Positions 1 through 7,533 of a stretch of 7,533 nucleotides of DNA are shown piece by piece. The notes under the pieces were generated by a model that saw only the letters and a program-made list of their open reading frames with translations, had not been told where the DNA came from and searched no databases. Source of the stretch: Labilithrix luteola (GTDB taxonomy: Bacteria; Myxococcota_A; Polyangia; Polyangiales; Polyangiaceae); the NCBI GenBank assembly GCA_026225435.1, contig JAMFST010000977.1:1-7533 (forward strand), read 5' to 3'. Every line of letters starts with the position of its first letter. The first letter of the stretch is position 1. The position numbers and the translations under genes were made by a program.

Positions 1-2
1 AT

Positions 3-521
3 CACGGGGACGGCGACGGTGGCTTCGGGCCCGGTGGCGGCCACGGCTGGCGCGACGGCGGCGGCGGCGGTCGACGTTTCCGCAACCGCCTGGACGGGGG
101 CGCGATGCCGCCTGGCACCGTGGCCGATTCCACGCCGCCGCATCCGCCCGGAGGACCGACGCAGCTCACCGGCGCCATCGTCGATGGCCTCGACGGCGGC
201 CGTGCGGCTCCGCTGCACGTGCTCTCTGCGCCCGACGGCGGCGTCGCTCCGGTGGAGGAGACCGGCAGCGCCGAGGAGGTCACCCTCGAAGACCGCACGC
301 TCTACGTGCTGCGCGACGGGCAACCGCGCGAGGTCGACGTGGTGCTCGGCCTGTCCGACGGCTCGTACACCGAGGTGGTCTCCGGCAACCTCCACGAGGG
401 GGACGAGATCATCACCGACGCCACCGTGAACGGCGGCTCCAGCAGCGGCAGCGGGAGCGGCTCGAAGTCCTCCGGTGGCGGCGGCAATCGCAACGGCGGC
501 GGCCCTCCGCGAATGTTCTGA
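3..521 (+). CDS. Efflux RND/ABC periplasmic adaptor subunit (MacA/HlyD family), C-terminal part
   Basis: This is a partial gene: the frame is open from the left edge and stops with TGA at 519-521, leaving 172 residues. Residues 95-140 form the recognisable C-terminal membrane-proximal segment of MacA-like adaptors (LEDRTLYVLRDGQPREV, then LGLSDG, then VVSGNLHEGDEIIT). Adaptors of this family sit in the periplasm and connect the inner-membrane pump to an outer-membrane channel. Before this segment lies a Gly/Asp/Pro-rich stretch (residues 1-90) where typical MacA proteins have only a short connection. After it is a Ser/Gly tail (residues 143-172) ending in PPRMF. The ATPase gene follows 7 nt downstream and the permease follows that, so an exporter operon is very likely. 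Family membership rests on the short conserved segment plus the gene order; the substrate is unknown. Confidence 0.8.
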   Translation, partial: HGDGDGGFGPGGGHGWRDGGGGGRRFRNRLDGGAMPPGTVADSTPPHPPGGPTQLTGAIVDGLDGGRAAPLHVLSAPDGGVAPVEETGSAEEVTLEDRTLYVLRDGQPREVDVVLGLSDGSYTEVVSGNLHEGDEIITDATVNGGSSSGSGSGSKSSGGGGNRNGGGPPRMF

Positions 522-528
522 GCCGACC

Positions 529-1328
529 ATGACAGGCGCGACCGGCGACACGCTCATCGAGCTGCGCGACGTTCACAAGATCTACGGGCAGGGGACGGAG
601 GCCGAGGTCCACGCGCTGCGCGGAATCACCGTGGCCATCACCCGCGGCGAGTTCGTGGCCATCATGGGGACCTCGGGGTCGGGCAAGTCGACGCTGATGA
701 ACCTCCTCGGCTGCCTCGATCGCCCGACCTCGGGGAGCTACCACCTGGCCGGCCGGGAGATCGCCCGCATGAGCAAGGGGGAGCTGGCCGAGACGCGCAA
801 CGAGGTGCTCGGCTTCGTCTTCCAGAACTTCAACCTGCTCTCGCGCACCTCGGCGCTCGAGAACGTGGAGCTGCCGCTCATCTACCGCGGCGAGAAGTCC
901 AAGGTGCGCAAGGCGCGGGCGAAGGAGTCGCTCGAGCGCGTCGGCCTCGGCCAGCGCATGGGGCACACGCCCAACCAGCTCTCCGGTGGTCAACAGCAGC
1001 GCGTGGCCATCGCCCGCGCGCTGGTGGGCAAGCCCGAGGTGCTGCTGGCCGACGAGCCGACGGGGAACCTCGACTCGCGCACCAGCACCGAGGTGATGGC
1101 GCTCTTCCAGGAGCTGGGCGAGAGCGGGATCACCGTGGTGCTGGTGACCCACGAGCCGGACATCGCCGAGTACGCCTCGCGCGTGCTGGTGGTGAAGGAC
1201 GGCGTGGTGGTGTCCGACGAGCGCAAGACGCCCAAGCGCGCCGCCGACGAGCTCGATCGCGTGTCGCAAGGCTCGGCGGCGATCGCCGCACAGCTGGCCC
1301 GCACCAAGGCCGAGGCGGAGGCGGCGCG

Positions 1329-1332
<4 letters not shown>
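529..1332 (+). CDS. ABC transporter ATP-binding protein, MacB/LolD type
   Basis: A 267-residue ATPase that powers the adjacent FtsX-like permease from the cytoplasmic side. All nucleotide-binding elements are visible: A-loop tyrosine Y19, Walker A GTSGSGKST (47-55), Q-loop Q99, signature LSGGQQQ (151-157), Walker B VLLADEP (171-177) with the catalytic glutamate, D-loop region GNLD and H-loop H208. The MacB/LolD subgroup is suggested by MNLLGCLDRPTSG (57-69) and ADEPTGNLDS. ATG at 529 is chosen because the open frame further upstream overlaps the adaptor gene and the protein begins as family members do (TLIELRDVHKIYG). No good Shine-Dalgarno precedes it, so translation is probably coupled to the adaptor stop 7 nt away. 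A charged helical tail of about 35 residues (232-267) follows the ABC fold. In E. coli MacB the ATPase and permease are one chain; here they are two genes. The substrate is unknown. Confidence 0.95.
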
Positions 1333-2558
<1,226 letters not shown>

Positions 2559-2572
2559 CCGTCAGCCGACTT

Positions 2573-5305
2573 TCACTTCGGCGGCAGATCGCGCTGCAGC
2601 ACGCCGCACAGGACGGCGACCAGCTCGTCGGCGTCGACTGGCTTGGGGATGTGCGCCTGGAAGCCGGCCTGCGCCACCTGGGTGCGGTCGGCCGCGCGGG
2701 TGTACGCCGTCAGCGCCACGGCCGGGGTGCGCTGGCCGGCGGCGCTCGTCCACGCGCGCAAGGTGCGCAGCAGCTCGAGGCCGTCCATGTCCGGCATCCC
2801 CACGTCGGAGACGATGACGTCGAAGGCGGTGGTCTCGAGCGCTTCGAGCGCGACGCGCGCGTGCGCCGCGGCCGTGACCTTCGCCCCGCGGCGGGTGAGC
2901 AGGTGGCTGAGGAGATCGCGCGAGTCGGGATCGTCTTCGACCACCAGCACCTCGACGCCCGCCAGCTCGCCGGTGGGCGGGATGGTCGAGATCTCGCCCG
3001 CCGGCGGCTTGATCCCCTCGGCGAGCGACGGGGTGAAGGGCGTCATCGGCAGGCGCACCTTGAAGGTGGCGCCGCGACCGAGCCCCGCGCTGCTCGCCTG
3101 TACCTGCCCGCCGTGCAGCTCCACCAGCTTCTTCACGATCGACAGCCCGAGCCCGAGCCCTTGCGAGCGGCGGTTCATGGCGGCGTCTTCCTGGCGGAAG
3201 GCGTCGAAGAGGAAGGGGACGAACGCAGGGTCGATCCCCTGGCCGTCGTCGGAGACGTCGATCTCGACGTCGGACAGCTCGCGCCGCAGGGTGATCTCGA
3301 TGCGCCCCCCCTTGGGAGTGAACTTCACCGCGTTGGTGAGCAGGTTACTGACGATCTGCCGGAGGCGCAGGTTGTCCCCGCGGATGTGGGCGACGCCCGG
3401 CTCGATGTGCTGCACCAGCTCGAGCCCCTTGGCCTGCACCGCCAGCGCGAGGGTCTCGACCGCCGAGGCGATGACGGCGGCGAGGTCGACGAAGCTCACG
3501 TCGAGCTCGAGCTTCCCGCTGGCGATGCGGGACACGTCGAGCAGATCCTCGACGAGGTGCATCTGCATGCTGACGTTGCGCGAGATGACGTCGAGGGCGT
3601 GCTTCAGGCGCGCCGGGTCGACGTCGCCCCCCTTGAGCAGGTTCGTCCAGCCGTGGATGGCGTTGAGCGGGGTGCGCAGCTCGGGGCTCACGGTGGCCAC
3701 GAACTCGTCCTTGGCGCGGTCGGCGGCCAGGAGCCGCTGGTTGATCGAGCGCAGCTGCACGGCGCGACGGCGCACGCCGCCGAGGATGACCCGGCGCAGG
3801 CTCGACGCCGCCTCCACCTGCCACGACTCCCAGGGGAGCGAGCGCCCCTCCACCACCTCGCGCCACACCTCGAAGGAGCCGCGCGGGCTGAGACGCGGCG
3901 CTCCGCCGGCGCGCGAGGTGACCGACTTGTGCGGGTTGCCGGCCCAGTCGACGACCTTGGTGACCGCCGGCCGGAACCACAGGATGTACTCGCCCAGCTC
4001 GCGGGCGATGGCCACGGCGACGACGCCGGCGGCGGCCTCCTCCCAGTCCTTCGGGTTGGCCTGCGCAGCGGGGAAGCTGCCGGCGAGGTGGTCGGTGGAG
4101 AAGACCTCGTGCCCCTCCTCGCGCAGCCAGCCGACCAGCGCCGTCAGCGCCTCGACCGACGGGGTGCGGCCGATGCGCCGGACCCCTTCTTCGAGGATCA
4201 TCGCCGCGCCGGTGGCGTCGGTGAGGTTGGCCAGCGCCGGGGTGTCGAGACCGTCGAGCAGCTCGCTGGCGATGGCGATGGATCGCACCACCTCCGCCTC
4301 GTGCTGTTGCGCCGCGCGCGAGCGCTCCGCCTTCTCGGCCCCCTCGACCACGCGCAGCTGCCAGGAGAGCGCGTACGCCAGGTACTCGGCGGTGTCGCGC
4401 GCGCTCACCGGGACCAGGCGTGGCCCGGCGTAGTGGTGGCAGGCGATGAGCCCGGCGAGCTCGCCGTCGATCACCAGCGACACCGACATGGACGCGGTGA
4501 CGCCCATGTTCTTCATGTACTCGATGTGGATCGGCGAGACGCTCCGGAGGATGGAGTGGCTCATGTCGAGCGGCACGCCGCTCACCGGGTCGAGCTCCGG
4601 CACCAGCGGCGAGGGGACGTAGCTCGCGTCGGCGATGAAGCGCAGGCGGTTGATGGTGTACAGCCGGCGCGCCTGCGAAGGGATGTCGGCCGCGGGGTAG
4701 TGCTGCCCCATGAAGGAGCCGAGCGTCTCGAGCTTGCTCTCGGCGACCACCTCGCCGTTCCAGTCGGCGTCGAAGCGGTAGACCATCACCCGGTCGAAGC
4801 CGGTGAGAGTGCGCACCTCCTCGGCGGCGGCGGCGGTGAGCGTGGCCACGTCGGTGGCGTGCTGCAGGCGAAGGACGCTGGAGCGCAGGCGCGGGTCGAA
4901 GGTGCCGATGCTCTCCCCGTGCCTGTCAGTCCAGTCGTCAGCCCTGTTGCGCGCGGGCTCGAGCTCGAGGACGAAGGTGGCCCCGGAGCGATGCATGACG
5001 GCGTCGAAGGCGCGGCCGATGCGCGAGACGACGCGAAAGGGGGGGAGGCCGTGGAGCGACTCGTGCGCGGCGAGCTGCGTGAGGTGCGCGGCCGACGACG
5101 GATCGAGCAGCGGGCCGAGCGGTCGACCGAGGACCGCGTCCGCCGGCTCGCCGAAGATGGCCTCGACGTTGCCGCTCACCTGCGAGACGTTCAGCTCGTC
5201 GCCGTGGCAGGCGAAGAGCACGCCGTGCGGCTGCACCGCGCCGGGGATGTGGATCGGCTCCTTGTCGCAGGTGTCGAGCGTGACGATGTCGGAGGAAGGC
5301 TGCAT
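2573..5305 (-). CDS. Hybrid bacteriophytochrome histidine kinase (PAS-GAF-PHY-HisKA-HATPase-REC) lacking the H-box histidine
   Basis: A 910-residue soluble red/far-red photoreceptor. Numbering is from ATG at 5305. PAS (about 18-130) carries the biliverdin-attaching cysteine C13 in TCDKEPIHIPG. GAF (about 145-322) has PAADIP with D207, SPIHIEYMKNMGV with H260 and Y263, and LIACHH with H290. PHY (about 330-510) has WFRP, WAGNP (454-458) and tongue motif PRGSF (474-478). HisKA (about 531-596) reads VSPELRTPLNAI, so the phosphoacceptor His is P541. HATPase (about 639-752) retains the N-box (NLLTNAVKF), G1 DDGQG (686-690) and G2 GLGLGL. The receiver (about 784-900) keeps the acidic pair, phospho-aspartate D834, T866 and K888. 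ATG 5305 is preferred because it places Cys near the N-terminus as in known family members; a GTG at 5413 would add 36 Pro/Ser/Ala-rich residues without a ribosome site. No heme oxygenase gene is nearby. It converges on the permease gene. Confidence 0.96.
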   Translation of the reverse strand: MQPSSDIVTLDTCDKEPIHIPGAVQPHGVLFACHGDELNVSQVSGNVEAIFGEPADAVLGRPLGPLLDPSSAAHLTQLAAHESLHGLPPFRVVSRIGRAFDAVMHRSGATFVLELEPARNRADDWTDRHGESIGTFDPRLRSSVLRLQHATDVATLTAAAAEEVRTLTGFDRVMVYRFDADWNGEVVAESKLETLGSFMGQHYPAADIPSQARRLYTINRLRFIADASYVPSPLVPELDPVSGVPLDMSHSILRSVSPIHIEYMKNMGVTASMSVSLVIDGELAGLIACHHYAGPRLVPVSARDTAEYLAYALSWQLRVVEGAEKAERSRAAQQHEAEVVRSIAIASELLDGLDTPALANLTDATGAAMILEEGVRRIGRTPSVEALTALVGWLREEGHEVFSTDHLAGSFPAAQANPKDWEEAAAGVVAVAIARELGEYILWFRPAVTKVVDWAGNPHKSVTSRAGGAPRLSPRGSFEVWREVVEGRSLPWESWQVEAASSLRRVILGGVRRRAVQLRSINQRLLAADRAKDEFVATVSPELRTPLNAIHGWTNLLKGGDVDPARLKHALDVISRNVSMQMHLVEDLLDVSRIASGKLELDVSFVDLAAVIASAVETLALAVQAKGLELVQHIEPGVAHIRGDNLRLRQIVSNLLTNAVKFTPKGGRIEITLRRELSDVEIDVSDDGQGIDPAFVPFLFDAFRQEDAAMNRRSQGLGLGLSIVKKLVELHGGQVQASSAGLGRGATFKVRLPMTPFTPSLAEGIKPPAGEISTIPPTGELAGVEVLVVEDDPDSRDLLSHLLTRRGAKVTAAAHARVALEALETTAFDVIVSDVGMPDMDGLELLRTLRAWTSAAGQRTPAVALTAYTRAADRTQVAQAGFQAHIPKPVDADELVAVLCGVLQRDLPPK

Positions 5306-5357
5306 CGTCGGCGCGATCGACGCTACCAGAGCGCCGGTGGGTGATCGCGGGTGGCGT

Positions 5358-5370
5358 CCGGCAGAGCCGG
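5358..5370. repeat. Short perfect hairpin CCGGC-AGA-GCCGG
   Basis: Five-base arms with a three-base loop lie 53 nt upstream of the phytochrome ATG. It could form a small hairpin in the phytochrome 5' leader or be a second protein-binding site, but so short a GC-only stem is common by chance. Confidence 0.2.
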
Positions 5371-5381
5371 GGTGGTCGCTA

Positions 5382-5399
5382 GCAGACAGGACCGTCTGC
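5382..5399. repeat. Perfect inverted repeat GCAGAC-N6-GTCTGC, candidate operator
   Basis: Two 6-base arms, perfectly complementary, are separated by six bases (AGGACC), giving an 18-bp dyad. The size suits a dimeric helix-turn-helix regulator, and its place in the divergent intergenic region, about 43 nt before the GTG of the rightward gene, suits an operator. The regulator is unknown, and a 6-bp dyad can occur by chance in GC-rich DNA. Confidence 0.35.
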
Positions 5400-5430
5400 G
5401 GGGAGGTTCCCACGGCGGCGCGAGTGCTCT

Positions 5431-5436
5431 AGGAGG
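5431..5436 (+). promoter_or_regulatory. Strong Shine-Dalgarno AGGAGG deciding a GTG start
   Basis: A full AGGAGG lies 5 nt before the GTG at 5442. It is the best ribosome-binding site in the window and fixes the start of the downstream membrane protein despite the non-ATG codon. Confidence 0.85.
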
Positions 5437-5441
5437 AGCGC

Positions 5442-6044
5442 GTGTCGAAGCGGCGCCTCCTCAGCTTTGCGCTCGGTCTCGTGGCCGTGGCGCTGGCGGC
5501 GTTCTTCGTCTTGATCCCACGCCTCCTCTACAAGCCGTTCCCTAGCGATCACACGCCGGAGGGGGCCTACACGCGCATCGCCCGCAGCATCGGCACCGAC
5601 GACGACGTGGCGGCGATCTTCGCCTACCTGGAGACCGACTCGCAGTGGGCGAGCTTCACCATCCGCGATCTGCGCGCCAAGGCGCTCGCGCGGGTCGAGG
5701 CGAGCTACCCCGAGGCGGAGCGCGCGCCGCTCGAGGCGGCCTACCGCGAGGAGGCGGGGGCGAAGGACGGGCCCGATCTCTTCGCCCGCATCGCCCGGCG
5801 GCGCGGCTGGGTGGCGCGGTTGCGGCGCGATCTGTCCGGTATCGCCAGCGTGACCATCGAGGGGGAGCGCGCCACCGTCGTCACCGCGCGCGGCACTCGC
5901 TATCCGTTCCGCATCCGCGAGAACGGCATCTGGGGGCTGACCACGTTCTCCGCCGAGCTGATGGCCGAGAGCGAGCGAGCGGCGCGCGATCTGGCCGTCG
6001 TGCAGGCGGCGGCGGACGACTACGACCGCGCCGCCAAGCGCTGA
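5442..6044 (+). CDS. Hypothetical single-pass membrane-anchored protein
   Basis: A 200-residue protein of a family I do not recognise. It begins MSKRR, then a hydrophobic segment (about 6-29) with no lipobox cysteine and no obvious signal-peptidase site, so it is most likely an N-terminal anchor with positive residues inside and the rest outside in the periplasm. The soluble part has an Arg/Glu/Ala-rich helical section (about 36-130) followed by a beta-looking section (about 132-170) with ASVTIEGERATVVTARG and RYPFRIRENGIWGLTTF. That pattern resembles a small domain with two to four strands ending in an aromatic turn. A helical C-terminus (about 170-200) follows. The GTG start is supported by AGGAGG 5 nt upstream. 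It is divergent from the phytochrome gene and convergent with the HEAT-repeat gene, so it is probably transcribed alone. Function is not assigned. Confidence 0.85.
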   Translation: MSKRRLLSFALGLVAVALAAFFVLIPRLLYKPFPSDHTPEGAYTRIARSIGTDDDVAAIFAYLETDSQWASFTIRDLRAKALARVEASYPEAERAPLEAAYREEAGAKDGPDLFARIARRRGWVARLRRDLSGIASVTIEGERATVVTARGTRYPFRIRENGIWGLTTFSAELMAESERAARDLAVVQAAADDYDRAAKR

Positions 6045-6066
6045 ACGGAGTCGACGAGCGCGCGGC

Positions 6067-7533
6067 TCACGGCGGGCAGTGCTCGGTCGTCGGGGCGAGC
6101 GCCTGGCGGGCGGCAGCGAGCGATTCGGCGGGGACACCGTCGACGGCGAACGGAGCGATGCGGCGCCCGAGATCCTTCGGGTGCAGCCGGGCGAGAGCGG
6201 CGAGCGCTTGCACCGCCACGAGGCGCGCGGACTCCGACGCGTCGATGTTCGTCAGCGGGCGGGCGAGCTCGGTCAGGTGGTCGGCCTGATCGCGCAGACA
6301 GAGCTTTCCTGCCGCGCGCGCGGCTCCGGCGCGGACCTCGGCAGAGAGATCTTCCCGGTCGAGCAGCTGGCGCACCAGCTTCGCCGCGACCGGTCCGCCG
6401 CGCAGGGCAAGCGCGTCGAGCGCTGCGGTCCGCACCTCCAGCGACGGATCCTCGGTGGTCGCGCGAGCGAGCGTCTCGTCGGTGTCCGTGCGGAGCGACC
6501 CCTGGTTGCGATCGACCTCCAGCGCGGAGATGGCCGCGAGCCGCACGAAGGTCCAGACCTCGCCGTCACCCGCGTGGGCGGCGACGACCGACGGAGCCTG
6601 CTTCCTCCGCGCCAGCGCGGCGAGGGCCGCTTCCCGGACGCGCGGCGCCGGATCGTCGACCGCGTGCGGCGCCCAGGCGAGGAGCTCGGGCACCTCGTCG
6701 GCGCGCTCGGCCAGGCGCAGGCGGACCGTCCAGGCGGGATCGCTCTGCAGGCCGGCGAGCGTCGCGCGCGCCTCGGGGACGGTGGCCGCCAGCGCCACCA
6801 GCGGATCGACCGCGAGGTAGCGGCGCGCCGCGCTCGGATCGTGACCAGCGCGCACGGCGATCGGCGTCGCCAGCGAGGCGATCTCCGCGACGCGCTTGCC
6901 GAGCGCGCGGACCAGGGTGAGGCTCGCCGGCGACGAGGCGGTCGCGGCGGCCGACTCGGCGCTCAGCGCCTTGACCACCGCGGCGCTGCTGGCGCGCTCG
7001 GCGGCGTGCGCGAGCGCGTCGCGATAGCCGCTCTCTCCCGGCGCGTCCTCCGCCGTGACCGCCACGTGGTGCAGGAGAAGCGGCAAGGCGCCGTCGGGCG
7101 CGACCTCCGCGGCGACGCGGGCGACGTCGACCGAGGACGCAGGGGAGGCCGGCGGCGACGCGGACGCGGGTGCCTGGAGAGCGGCGAGCAGCGACGGGGC
7201 GGCCTTCTTGTCGCAGCGACGCAGCGCCCGCTCCGCGCGAGCCGCCGCTTCCGGCGCGACCCCGGGACGACCGAGCTCGAGGACGAAGAGCGGCGCCGCC
7301 ACCTCGCACGACCCGCTCTCGGCGACGGTGAGCGCCCGCCGCTGCCCTTGCACCTTGAGCGCCGGCAGCCGCGCGGCAGCGGCGCGCACCCCGGCATCGC
7401 CGAGACGCGCCAGCTCCTGCACCGCGCTGTCTCCGCGCGCGTCGTCGTCGAGCGCCTTGGCGACCGTGTCGGCGGTCGCACCGGGACCGTCGAAGGGGCC
7501 GTATCCGGCGATCTCCGCGACCGTCACCACCGG
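6067..7533 (-). CDS. HEAT-like repeat protein, C-terminal part
   Basis: The frame is open to the right edge and stops at 6067-6069, so 488 residues are visible and the true start lies outside; the GTG at 7530 is just a possible internal codon. Counting from that GTG, helical repeats typical of HEAT/PBS-lyase-like proteins are clearest in the second half: near 264-280 (DPAWTVRLRLAE), 293-309 (DPAPRVREAALAALAR), 323-340, 361-377 (DPSLEVRTAALDALALRG), 397-412 (AEVRAGAARAAGKL) and 434-450. A Ser/Pro/Ala-rich spacer (about 119-133) interrupts the first half. Such Ala/Leu-rich solenoids act as protein-binding scaffolds; large, poorly characterised members are common in myxobacteria. No catalytic motif is visible, and localisation cannot be judged without the N-terminus. 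It is convergent with the membrane-protein gene, stop to stop across 22 nt. Confidence 0.85.
   Translation of the reverse strand, partial: PVVTVAEIAGYGPFDGPGATADTVAKALDDDARGDSAVQELARLGDAGVRAAAARLPALKVQGQRRALTVAESGSCEVAAPLFVLELGRPGVAPEAAARAERALRRCDKKAAPSLLAALQAPASASPPASPASSVDVARVAAEVAPDGALPLLLHHVAVTAEDAPGESGYRDALAHAAERASSAAVVKALSAESAAATASSPASLTLVRALGKRVAEIASLATPIAVRAGHDPSAARRYLAVDPLVALAATVPEARATLAGLQSDPAWTVRLRLAERADEVPELLAWAPHAVDDPAPRVREAALAALARRKQAPSVVAAHAGDGEVWTFVRLAAISALEVDRNQGSLRTDTDETLARATTEDPSLEVRTAALDALALRGGPVAAKLVRQLLDREDLSAEVRAGAARAAGKLCLRDQADHLTELARPLTNIDASESARLVAVQALAALARLHPKDLGRRIAPFAVDGVPAESLAAARQALAPTTEHCPP

Larger units (their letters stand above)
5306..5441. promoter_or_regulatory. 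Divergent intergenic region between phytochrome and membrane-protein genes
   Basis: This 136-nt stretch is the only sizeable non-coding gap in the window and must hold start signals for both flanking divergent genes if each has its own promoter. It contains two perfect inverted repeats (5358-5370 and 5382-5399) and the Shine-Dalgarno of the rightward gene. I could not pick out a convincing -35/-10 pair on either strand, which is usual for such GC-rich DNA. The non-coding status depends on the phytochrome starting at 5305 and not at the alternative GTG at 5413. Confidence 0.55.

Noticed and set aside
475..528. Upstream ATG at 475 as start of the ABC ATPase
   Set aside because: It would overlap the adaptor gene by 47 nt and add an Ala/Thr-rich leader unlike family N-termini; ATG 529 fits both spacing and homology.
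2565..2582. GCCGA / TCGGC inverted repeat with an 8-nt loop at the permease-phytochrome junction as a bidirectional terminator
   Set aside because: The stem is only five bases, the loop is long and there is no T-tract, so it is not convincing as an intrinsic terminator.
5306..5413. GTG at 5413 as the phytochrome start, adding 36 residues
   Set aside because: The extra residues are Pro/Ser/Ala/Gly-rich, no Shine-Dalgarno precedes the GTG, and the extension would cover the inverted repeats. The ATG at 5305 places the chromophore cysteine at residue 13, typical for the family. It is not fully excluded.
6056..6068. GAGC / GCTC dyad between the membrane-protein and HEAT genes as a terminator
   Set aside because: A four-base stem with no T-tract is within chance expectation in this composition.

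Overview
The window is very GC-rich (about 70% by eye), densely coding and has tiny intergenic gaps. It carries a MacA/MacB-type exporter, a hybrid bacteriophytochrome kinase, a HEAT-repeat protein and an unfamiliar membrane-anchored protein. This gene mix and composition fit a Gram-negative, probably myxobacterium-like (Myxococcota) chromosome. The taxonomic call is an inference, because no rRNA or marker gene is present.

Layout. Positions 1-2558 (+) hold the end of a tripartite exporter operon: the C-terminal part of a periplasmic adaptor (MacA/HlyD family), then a separate ABC ATPase (7 nt gap), then a MacB/FtsX-type permease (4-nt overlap, GTGA). Together they should form an ATP-driven inner-membrane pump or mechanotransmission complex that works with an outer-membrane channel; no channel gene is in the window. 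Positions 2573-5305 (-) hold a 910-residue bacteriophytochrome (PAS-GAF-PHY-HisKA-HATPase-receiver), convergent with the permease and only 14 nt from it. A 136-nt divergent intergenic region (5306-5441) follows, with two small perfect inverted repeats and a strong Shine-Dalgarno. Positions 5442-6044 (+) encode a 200-residue single-pass membrane-anchored protein of unrecognised family. Positions 6067-7533 (-) hold the C-terminal 488 residues of an Ala-rich HEAT-like repeat protein whose start lies beyond the window; it converges on the previous gene with a 22-nt gap.

The most notable observation is in the phytochrome. All residues expected for biliverdin binding and the red-light photocycle are present, and the ATP-binding domain and receiver look intact. 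However, the phospho-accepting histidine of the HisKA H-box is a proline (CCC instead of CAC), a difference explainable by a single base. If real, this is a light-sensing hybrid kinase that cannot autophosphorylate at the normal site, which implies a rewired output (trans-phosphorylation in a heterodimer, phosphatase or scaffold role, or a receiver served by another kinase).

No tRNA, rRNA, CRISPR array, insertion sequence or convincing terminator was seen. I found no clear evidence of a wholly new multi-gene system; the altered phytochrome and its divergently transcribed neighbour are the best leads.
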